Shown here: one piece after another, positions 44,468 through 50,834 of the stretch | Layout: each line of letters begins with the position of its first letter | Position numbering within the stretch: the stretch's first letter is position 1 | DNA from: Pseudomonas sp. 10-1B | GTDB taxonomy: Bacteria > Pseudomonadota > Gammaproteobacteria > Pseudomonadales > Pseudomonadaceae | Reading direction: 5' to 3' | Assembly: GCF_000935045.1 (NCBI RefSeq) | Contig: NZ_JYKS01000015.1 | Coordinates: forward strand, 124,001 to 188,000 | DNA length: 64,000 nucleotides | Made by a program: the position numbers and the translations under genes | Notes under the pieces: model-generated | The model's input: only the letters and a program-made list of their open reading frames with translations | What the model was told of the DNA's origin: nothing | Database searches by the model: none

Positions 44468-45496
44468 CTAGTTCGAGAGCTCTCTACGGACAATTTCCGC
44501 GCCTGCACTCAGGGCACTGAGCTTGCCTCTTGCCACGTGACGAGGCAACGGAGCCATGCCGCAGTTGGTGCAAGGGTAGAGCTTGTCGGCGTCGACGAAC
44601 TGAAGGGCCTTGCGCAGGGTGTTGGCCACTTCCTCTGGGGTTTCGATGGCATGGTTGGCCACGTCGATGGCGCCCACCATCACTTTCTTGCCGCGGATAA
44701 GCTCGATCAGGTCCATCGGCACGTGGGAGTTATGGCACTCCAGCGAGACGATATCGATGCTCGATTTTTGCAGCTTGGGGAAGGCTTCTTCATATTGCCG
44801 CCATTCCGAGCCCAAGGTCTTTTTCCAGTCGGTATTGGCTTTGATGCCGTAGCCGTAGCAGATGTGCACGGCGGTTTCACACTTGAGGCCTTCGATGGCC
44901 CGCTCCAGGGTGGCGACGCCCCACTCGTTCACCTCGTCGAAGAAGACGTTGAATGCGGGTTCGTCGAACTGGATGATGTCCACGCCGGCAGCCTCGAGCT
45001 CCCGGGCTTCCTGGTTGAGGATCTTGGCGAACTCCCAGGCCAGTTTTTCGCGGCTTTTGTAATGCGCGTCATACAGCGTGTCGATCATGGTCATGGGGCC
45101 TGGCAGCGCCCATTTGATCGGTTGCGAGGTTTGCTGACGCAGGAACTTGGCATCTTCGACGAATACAGGCTGGCGACGAGCGACCGCACCGACCACCGTT
45201 GGCACGCTCGCATCGTAGCGATCGCGAATTCTGACAGTTTCACGCTTTTCGAAATCCACGCCGTCGAGGTGCTCGATGAAGGTCGTGACGAAGTGCTGAC
45301 GTGTCTGTTCACCATCGCTGACGATGTCGATCCCGGCATGTTGCTGCTCTTGCAAAGACAAACGCAGTGCGTCCTGCTTGCCCTCGATCAGTTCATCGCC
45401 GTGCAATTTCCACGGTGACCAAAGTTTCTCAGGTTCTGCGAGCCAGGAAGGTTTAGGCAAGCTGCCAGCGGTTGAAGTGGGTAGCAATTTTTTCAT
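44468..45496 (-). CDS. mesD: MesD-type core methionine synthase (folate- and cobalamin-independent)
   Basis: A 342-residue MetE C-terminal-type protein without the N-terminal folate-related half. Zinc ligands are visible: H211 and C213 in 'HICYGYG', E253 in 'LECHNSH' and C312 in 'PCTNCGM'. 'TAGSLPKP' near residue 10 and 'IQFDEPAFN' near 175-183 are MetE homocysteine-site motifs. The gene follows mesX (DUF1852) by 27 bp. Published genetic work on MesD showed that it makes methionine without 5-methyl-THF or cobalamin, and needs DUF1852 and O2; its methyl donor was not known. Length fits that family (about 340 aa). Confidence 0.9.
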   Translation of the reverse strand: MKKLLPTSTAGSLPKPSWLAEPEKLWSPWKLHGDELIEGKQDALRLSLQEQQHAGIDIVSDGEQTRQHFVTTFIEHLDGVDFEKRETVRIRDRYDASVPTVVGAVARRQPVFVEDAKFLRQQTSQPIKWALPGPMTMIDTLYDAHYKSREKLAWEFAKILNQEARELEAAGVDIIQFDEPAFNVFFDEVNEWGVATLERAIEGLKCETAVHICYGYGIKANTDWKKTLGSEWRQYEEAFPKLQKSSIDIVSLECHNSHVPMDLIELIRGKKVMVGAIDVANHAIETPEEVANTLRKALQFVDADKLYPCTNCGMAPLPRHVARGKLSALSAGAEIVRRELSN

Positions 45497-45523
45497 TATG
45501 GAAGACCTTGTATTCTGGATTAT

Positions 45524-46507
45524 TCAGGCAGCGTAACTGGCGGACCACTGTTCAAGAACAGCGTGGTAGGGTTTGATGAAGTACTCTTCGGCAAACTTCC
45601 CCTGTTCGATAGCGAGTCGGCTACGCTCTGCTCGATCGTAAACAATACGAGTCAATGAATAGTCCTGATGTTGCAAGCTGGGCTGATAGGATTTTCCGGC
45701 TGCAGAGTTGGCATTGTAGATCTCAGGCCGGTAAATCTTCTGGAAGGTGTCCATCGTGCTGATGGTGCTGATCAGTTCAAGGTTGGTGTAGTCACCGAGC
45801 AGATCACCGGCAAAATAGAAGGCCAGTGGTGCAACACTGTTTGGCGGCATGAAGTAACGCACCTTCAAGCCCATTTTCTTGAAGTACTCATCGGTCAGGG
45901 AGTATTCATCCTGCTGGTACTCGACGCCGAGCACCGGATGCTGATTCTCCGTGCGCTGGTAGGTCTTGCTGCTGGATACACTCAGGCAGATTACCGGCGG
46001 CTTGTTGAAGTGTTCCTTGTAAGCGTCCGAGTTGACAAAAGCCTTGAAGAGCTTGCCGTGGAGGTCGCCAAAATGCTCGGGTGTACTGAACTCGGTCTGG
46101 CCCTTGTTGTGGCCGAGCAACAACACACTGAAATCATAATCCCGCACATACGACGAGAAGTTATTCCCGACCATGCCGTCAATGCGTTCGTTGGTGTGCC
46201 GATCGACAACCGTCGTTTTCAATATTTCAATCAATGGCAGGGCATGAGCGCTGCGCTCAGCACCAATATTCATTTCGACGGAAATGATCTCAAGCTCGAC
46301 CGTGTAACGATCAGCGTTGGGGTTATCCCAGTGCGCCAGGGCATTGAAGCGATTGTCGATCATCTTCAAGGTGTTGCGCAGGTTCTCTTGGCGGCTGGCG
46401 CCTCGCGCCAGGTTGGCGAAGTTGGTGGTTATCCGAGTATTGTCCGAAGGCTGGTAGTCCTCATCGAAACAAATGCTCTTGATGGCAAATGCAAATTCCC
46501 TGCTCAT
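45524..46507 (-). CDS. mesX: MesX, DUF1852 protein required for MesD methionine synthase
   Basis: A 327-residue protein recognised as DUF1852 by its content and its position before the MetE-like gene. Segments are 'FAFAIKSICFDEDYQPSDNTRITTNFANLA' (5-34), 'FSVLLLGHNKGQTEF' and 'FYFAGDLLGDYTNLELISTI'. It has no signal peptide or membrane segment. Known genetics link it to MesD activity; it may make or deliver the methyl donor, but the reaction is unknown. It is first gene of the mesX-mesD pair. The upstream gap has no cobalamin-riboswitch motif. Confidence 0.9.
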   Translation of the reverse strand: MSREFAFAIKSICFDEDYQPSDNTRITTNFANLARGASRQENLRNTLKMIDNRFNALAHWDNPNADRYTVELEIISVEMNIGAERSAHALPLIEILKTTVVDRHTNERIDGMVGNNFSSYVRDYDFSVLLLGHNKGQTEFSTPEHFGDLHGKLFKAFVNSDAYKEHFNKPPVICLSVSSSKTYQRTENQHPVLGVEYQQDEYSLTDEYFKKMGLKVRYFMPPNSVAPLAFYFAGDLLGDYTNLELISTISTMDTFQKIYRPEIYNANSAAGKSYQPSLQHQDYSLTRIVYDRAERSRLAIEQGKFAEEYFIKPYHAVLEQWSASYAA

Positions 46508-46682
46508 TTAACCTGACACCCTAATCTGGTAACGATTTCAGCGCACCCTGATAAAACTTACGCTGCCTGTAATTGAGGGGCATCTTAAAGGGCGTCATTG
46601 AGCGAGGGCTAATGAATTGATTTCAAAGGATCTTTAGCCATGCTCATGATGGCTCGAGCGCAGATGAAAAAACTCATCCAGA

Positions 46683-46835
46683 TCAGCCATGGCTCGTCAT
46701 CAGCATCAGGCCTTCCCAGCGACCGGGATGATGGCCTGGCCTGCCCTTGGCCCGCGCAAACCAGTTATCGGTGTCGTAATGGGCCTCGCCGAACGGCACG
46801 TTGTGCTGCTCGGCGAGCGTCGCGTTGGCGGGTAT
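46683..46835 (-). other. In-frame open extension after DUF3015 stop; possible gene remnant
   Basis: The 328-bp gap 46508-46835 has no supported gene. Directly after the TGA of the DUF3015 gene, the same frame stays open for about 50 codons ('EQHNVPFGEAHYDTDNWFAR', then 'GRWEGLMLM') before the next stop at 46683. This has protein-like composition but no start of its own. It may be the decayed end of another gene or of a longer form of this one. Confidence 0.3.
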
Positions 46836-47342
46836 TCAGCTCGGTGACTTGGCGTAACGGGCCAACTGCTGATCGCGCCCCATGACGTCCAAGGTAGCCT
46901 GAAGCACTTGTTCACCGGTCACTTCAGGTCCCGAGAAAATGGTAGTGAAGTTTTCATGAGTCACTTGGGCGAAGTGGGCGCGGTCTGCCTGTTCAATACC
47001 CAACAAGGTGGCATAAGCATTCAAGGCTTCGCCCTGCCCCTGCGCCATGTCCTCGGCAATATTCTCGAGCATGCCGTTCATGGCCAGCATCGAGCGGCCG
47101 CCATAACCCAGGCGCGCATTGGAATCACAACCGTTGGTGCCGGAGGTCAGGCCGAAGGTGGCGTTGCCAGAGGTTCCATTCGTTGTGGTAGCAAGCAAAT
47201 GCGAAGCCAAACCTCGCTTCCCCTCAAACAGCATGTTACCCCAGCCGCAACCATTGCCTCCTGCCTGGTCCGCCTGCACCATCGTACCGGCAGTGCTCAA
47301 AAGACCAATTACAAACGCTTTCTGGATGAGTTTGTGTGTCAT
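46836..47342 (-). CDS. DUF3015 secreted/periplasmic protein
   Basis: A 168-residue protein with a signal peptide ('KAFVIGLLSTAGTMVQA'). 'GNGCGWGNMLFEGKRGLASHLLATTTNGTSGN' followed by 'TFGLTSGTNGCD' is the DUF3015 hallmark with its two conserved cysteines. It should be exported; function is not well known. It ends with TGA at 46836-46838, after which the frame stays open. It has no operon partner here. Confidence 0.85.
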   Translation of the reverse strand: MTHKLIQKAFVIGLLSTAGTMVQADQAGGNGCGWGNMLFEGKRGLASHLLATTTNGTSGNATFGLTSGTNGCDSNARLGYGGRSMLAMNGMLENIAEDMAQGQGEALNAYATLLGIEQADRAHFAQVTHENFTTIFSGPEVTGEQVLQATLDVMGRDQQLARYAKSPS

Positions 47343-47809
47343 GAGCGCGCTCCTGTAATTATGGATATTGTCTGAAGCCTGGATGCCATTGACCTGAAGT
47401 AAAATTCTCCTCGCGTTAAAATATGTAGGTGGTTTGACCAGGACTGTCCAGCCTGGCCGTGGTGAATAGCCCCCCTGCTGCTGGGCCAGAGAAACTTTTC
47501 CTGCGTTGATGCGGTTTCAAAGCGTTAGACCCGGCTCGCGAGACGATGGGCTTCTGGGGATGACCGTGCACTTCGCCCTCGTTAAAGGTCCCCCTGGAGG
47601 CTGAACGAGTCGTCGTCTCGGTAATTTCCGTGGGTAAGCGCGAAAGAAGTGAGGCGTACGGATCAGCCAAGAAGCGCTCTGAGTAGTATGCATGGCAAAT
47701 TGCTAATCGGCCCCTGGAATGGCGCATTTTGATTTTGTGGCGCGGCCTAATATGCTAACGGTTTGATGTGGCTGCCCGGACGCAGCTACCGCTGAAATAC
47801 AGGGAATGG

Positions 47810-47903
47810 CGTGCAATTCTTGAGGCCTGTGCTGTACCTGTGGGAGCTGGCTTGCCTGCGATGGGCCGCAGAGCGGCCCAAATTGCTTAAGTGAACAGCA
47901 TTA
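47810..47903. repeat. Right half of a REP-bearing MITE-like element
   Basis: From 'gtgcaattcttgag' to 'cttaagtgaacagcatta' (47886-47903) the sequence follows the right half of the element at 44206-44396, with the same terminal repeat. The left half is absent. The surrounding gap 47343-47935 (593 bp) shows no gene I can support; a 103-codon minus-strand frame at 47416-47727 looks non-coding. Confidence 0.65.
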
Positions 47904-47935
47904 CGCATCTTGGCGGGCCTGCTGTGCAGCGTGGT

Positions 47936-48127
47936 CTATTCCTTGGGCGGATCTTCGTCCAAGGCGGGGTTCTCATCGTCCAAAGGACGGCCACCGCCCT
48001 TCTCTTCGTTCATGAGCGGGTCATCATCAGGGTCAGGAACGGTAGGCCGGTCAGGGTTTACTTCCGGGTCTGGTGAAGTAGGCATGTCTGGATTAGTGCC
48101 ACCTTGCGCATTCGGATCGCTGCTCAT
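47936..48127 (-). CDS. Small acidic proline-rich protein, unknown
   Basis: A 63-residue protein very rich in Asp, Glu and Pro ('DPEVNPDRPTVPDPDDDPLM', ending 'ENPALDEDPPKE'). It has no hydrophobic segment and is predicted disordered. 'gaacgaggtacacagca' before the ATG is a good ribosome site, which supports it as a real gene. It lies 60 bp downstream of another acidic small protein on the same strand. Confidence 0.6.
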   Translation of the reverse strand: MSSDPNAQGGTNPDMPTSPDPEVNPDRPTVPDPDDDPLMNEEKGGGRPLDDENPALDEDPPKE

Positions 48128-48187
48128 TGCTGTGTACCTCGTTCGGATGCCGCCCCTTATGACGGCCTCACCAGGAAAATGACGAGC

Positions 48188-48559
48188 TTATCGAGGTTCT
48201 GGATGTTCACTGGATACCGAGTTGTTGGCATCTACATCTCTCATCTCTTCCTCGATCGGAGCATCGTCGTCCGGTGGCAGCGGGACCTCACCACTGGTCT
48301 CTGTCGGGTCCGGTGCTTTGTTGCCCTCAGTACGAGCAGTGCCGTTATCTCGCTGGACTTGTGAGTCCTGATCGGAACCAGGGTTGCCAGGAGGAGGATT
48401 CCAGTCCTCGGGCCGCTTTTCTGACCATGCCTCACCAACGCCCTGCTTTGGCTCGGAAGCCGTTTTCTCAAGTCCAGATCCGTGACCGTGCCCTGAATCT
48501 GGCCTTCCTTCAGCTGGCCCTGGGTACGCAGCGTCTGGGCCATTGTGGTCAATCGCCAT
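48188..48559 (-). CDS. Hydrophilic, disordered small protein, unknown
   Basis: A 123-residue protein without hydrophobic segments, rich in Gly, Pro, Asp and Glu ('HNGPDAAYPGPAEGRPDSGH', 'SGEVPLPPDDDAPIEEEMRD'). The start follows 'gggagaactgtt', a strong ribosome site. It probably forms a unit with the 63-residue acidic protein downstream. Such proteins are often stress- or desiccation-related in Pseudomonas, but that is only analogy. Confidence 0.6.
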   Translation of the reverse strand: MAIDHNGPDAAYPGPAEGRPDSGHGHGSGLEKTASEPKQGVGEAWSEKRPEDWNPPPGNPGSDQDSQVQRDNGTARTEGNKAPDPTETSGEVPLPPDDDAPIEEEMRDVDANNSVSSEHPEPR

Positions 48560-48652
48560 AACAGTTCTCCCATCTCTGGCGCAGGATGTCTGCGCATACG
48601 ATTGGGAAAGTTGGCTTGGGTTGAAGTGCCAAGGGCTCGACGGGCGGGCACA

Positions 48653-48826
48653 AATGCCAGTCAGTTAAGCCTATGAAGGCGCATTGGGGCTGCTGTGCAG
48701 CCCATCGCCGGCAAGCCGGCTCCCACAGGTACCTCGCAGATCTCAAGCTTTGCGCAGTCCCTGTGGGAGCTGGCTTGCCGGCGATGGGCCGCGCAGCGGC
48801 CCCAAATGGCTTAACTGACTGGCATT
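48653..48826. mobile_element. REP-bearing MITE-like element, second subfamily
   Basis: A 174-bp element bounded by 'aatgccagtcagttaagcc' (48653-48671) and its exact complement (48808-48826). The core holds 'ttggggctgctgtgcagccc', an inverted REP pair and 'gggccgcgcagcggcccc'. It is built like the element at 44206-44396, but with a different terminal-repeat sequence. No obvious target duplication is seen. Confidence 0.72.
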
Positions 48827-48956
48827 AGGGCTGAGGCACTACTGATTCTGGAACGGAAAGGGCTGCGTCCAACTCGGCTACCGCGGCTTCGCTGGGCGCC
48901 AGCTCATGGCGAATAGCAGTGACACGGCACGCCATTGAATCGTCCCGATGAGTCAT
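48825..48956 (-). CDS. Possible 43-residue protein ending at the MITE-like element
   Basis: The frame starts at ATG 48954-48956, preceded by 'ggaaggcaacaat', a good ribosome site. It encodes 'MTHRDDSMACRVTAIRHELA' followed by 'PSEAAVAELDAALS' and a short tail. The stop TAA (48825-48827) is formed at the end of the inserted repeat, so the original C-terminus may have been longer. No family is recognised. Confidence 0.4.
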   Translation of the reverse strand: MTHRDDSMACRVTAIRHELAPSEAAVAELDAALSVPESVVPQP

Positions 48957-49015
48957 ATTGTTGCCTTCCAACTCTCAGGCTAATACTTAACTATCTGCCT
49001 GGGGAGGCTCCAGAG

Positions 49016-49252
49016 ATGCAACCAAGATTCGTTATCGTTCCTGCTGTACCGATAGAGGGAGAATGCTTCCAAATCGGCAACCGGTTCTACGCCGCCACCA
49101 CGTCGGGCGGTTTTGACATCTATGACAACCAGGAGAAGGAACGGCTCAAGCGTGGCTTCATCAACAGATCGGAGGCCTGCGCGGCGTGCGACAAGATGAA
49201 CGCAGAGGCACGCAACCCAGAGGAACTGTTCCCCTTACTGCGTACGGAATGA
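49016..49252 (+). CDS. Small soluble hypothetical protein
   Basis: A 78-residue protein: 'VPIEGECFQIGNRFYAATTS', 'GGFDIYDNQEKERLKRGF' and 'SEACAACDKMNAEARNP'. It has one short CxxC-like pair. The ATG at 49016 follows 'ggggaggctccagag', a very good ribosome site, so the longer frame from 48935 is rejected. No named family recognised; it stands alone before the second iron-signalling unit. Confidence 0.7.
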   Translation: MQPRFVIVPAVPIEGECFQIGNRFYAATTSGGFDIYDNQEKERLKRGFINRSEACAACDKMNAEARNPEELFPLLRTE

Positions 49253-49333
49253 CGCGCCTCAAATAGCCCCTGTCGAATTTGTGGCCTCATCAGTTAGCGA
49301 CTCACCGCGAGCCGTGATAGATGGTATTTATTC

Positions 49334-49352
49334 GCAATTATTTCTCATTTAC
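49334..49352. promoter_or_regulatory. Candidate Fur box, unit 2
   Basis: 'gcaattatttctcatttac' matches the Fur consensus at about 10 of 19 positions, with the strong half 'tcatt'. It lies about 50-67 bp before the proposed GTG of the sigma gene at 49401. Confidence 0.4.
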
Positions 49353-49400
49353 ACTAACGCCCATTCTCTTCGGAGCCAAGCTCCTTTTCCTGGGTGCATC

Positions 49401-49925
49401 GTGTCGTTCGATCCCGCCAAACCGACGCTGCTGTCCACATTGGTACGTCACTACGACGAGCTTGTGGACCACATTCGCCGTCGCTTCGGCGACAGGGGCA
49501 TGGCGCGCGAGGTGGTGCATGACGTGTGCGTGCAACTGCTTGAGCGCGGCGAGAAAGAAGACGTCCGGACACCCCTGGCACTGCTGCGAAAAATCTCCAA
49601 CGACACCGCCGTGAGCCGCTATCGTAGCGATCGCCGCCGCGCCACCTGGGTGGCGGCAGTCGCCGAATTGCCAGAGGTTGCCTGTACAGCAGCCACCCCC
49701 GTGGGCAGATACGACGCCGAGCGCGAGTTTCAACTGCTCGTCGATGCCATCGCAGGTCTCCCCCCTCGCTGCCAGGCCGTTTTTGTCATGCACAAAATTC
49801 ACGAAATTCCTCAGGCGGAAGTCGCCGAGCGCCTCGGGATATCCATCAAGACAGTGGAAAAGCATCTACGCCTGGGGCTGGCAGCATGCAGAGAACGGCT
49901 CGGACGTGACGAGGTCCACGCATGA
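49401..49925 (+). CDS. ECF sigma factor, FecI-like, unit 2
   Basis: A 174-residue ECF factor. Region 2: 'LVRHYDELVDHIRRRFG' and 'MAREVVHDVCVQLLERG' (residues 12-50). Region 4: 'LPPRCQAVFVMHKIHEIPQA' and 'LGISIKTVEKHLRLGLAACR' (118-160). I chose GTG at 49401 ('VSFDPAKPTLL'); an in-frame start at 49281 would place the Fur-like site inside the gene. It overlaps the fecR gene by 4 bp (ATGA). It should drive the receptor gene at 50835. Confidence 0.9.
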   Translation: MSFDPAKPTLLSTLVRHYDELVDHIRRRFGDRGMAREVVHDVCVQLLERGEKEDVRTPLALLRKISNDTAVSRYRSDRRRATWVAAVAELPEVACTAATPVGRYDAEREFQLLVDAIAGLPPRCQAVFVMHKIHEIPQAEVAERLGISIKTVEKHLRLGLAACRERLGRDEVHA

Positions 49926-50758
49926 CGAGGAAGACCGAGCAAGCGTCACTGGACGATGCTATGGAGCGACATCGTGAAGCGTTGAAGAGGCAGTTTCCCA
50001 TCCCTGCGTCCAAGCCAAGACCGCGCAAATCGCCAATGCCAGCGGGTATCACGCTGTTGGTTGCGATAGCCCTTGGCGCCCTGGCCTGGCTGAACCCTGC
50101 TTACAAGAGCGAGCGCTTCGCTACCGCCATCGGTGAGCGGCGTGCTGTCGTGCTGGCGGATGGAAGCACGTTGCTGCTCGACAGTGACAGCCAGGTCGAT
50201 ATCAGCTGGCGTTTACTCAGTCGCGATGTCGACCTGCGCTCCGGACAAGTCCTGTTCGATGTGTCCTCGGCCGTGTACCGCCCCTTCGTGGTGTCGGCTG
50301 GCTTGGCGAAAGTCCAGGTGCTCGGTACGTTGTTCAATGTTCGTCGTCTGGATAACGATGACATTCGTGTGACATTGGCTCGTGGGCGCGTGGAAGTTGA
50401 CACAACGGCTGCATCACAAACACCTGTCATCCTCATGCCCGGGCAACAGGTCGACTCGATTCGCGGGCAACTGATGCCGGTAGCGAAGGTTGACGCCGCC
50501 AAGGCGATGGCCTGGAAAGATGATCGCATCGTGTTCGAGCAGACGCCGTTGGACGAAGCGGTCTCTCTGCTGCGCCGCTATCGAAAGGCGCCGATTCACC
50601 TGGGCGATCCAAGCCTGGCCGCGCTCAAGGTGACAGGGGTTTTCGAGGCGCACAATGTCGATCTGCTGCTGGACCTGCTCCCGAGTATCCTGCCCGTTTC
50701 GGTGGCACGACAAGAGGACGGCAGCGTCCAGATCCAACGCAAACCGACAAGAAAATAA
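49922..50758 (+). CDS. FecR-like transducer without full N-terminal sigma-binding domain, unit 2
   Basis: A 278-residue FecR protein. One membrane segment lies at about 40-58 ('GITLLVAIALGALAWL'), then the FecR domain ('FATAIGERRAVVLADGSTLLLDS', about 67-90; 'VLGTLFNVRRLDNDDIRVTL') and a C-terminal STN-contact region ('IVFEQTPLDEAVSLLRRY'). The cytoplasmic part is only about 38 residues and lacks the usual DUF4880 fold with conserved tryptophans. It is coupled to the sigma gene by ATGA overlap. The short tail may change how the sigma factor is held. Confidence 0.88.
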   Translation: MTRKTEQASLDDAMERHREALKRQFPIPASKPRPRKSPMPAGITLLVAIALGALAWLNPAYKSERFATAIGERRAVVLADGSTLLLDSDSQVDISWRLLSRDVDLRSGQVLFDVSSAVYRPFVVSAGLAKVQVLGTLFNVRRLDNDDIRVTLARGRVEVDTTAASQTPVILMPGQQVDSIRGQLMPVAKVDAAKAMAWKDDRIVFEQTPLDEAVSLLRRYRKAPIHLGDPSLAALKVTGVFEAHNVDLLLDLLPSILPVSVARQEDGSVQIQRKPTRK

Positions 50759-50834
50759 TTCTCAGGCGCAGGTAGGGTTTCTCGATTCCCGTGGCGGCTA
50801 TTGAAAACAAGCCACCTACATAGGAATTCGAGCA

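Noticed and set aside
46508..46640. Search for a cobalamin or SAM riboswitch before mesX
   Set aside because: No B12 box or SAM-type core motif is present; only ordinary AT-rich leader sequence.
47416..47727. 103-codon minus-strand open frame
   Set aside because: No ribosome site, low-complexity Arg/Ser/Thr-rich translation and no family resemblance.
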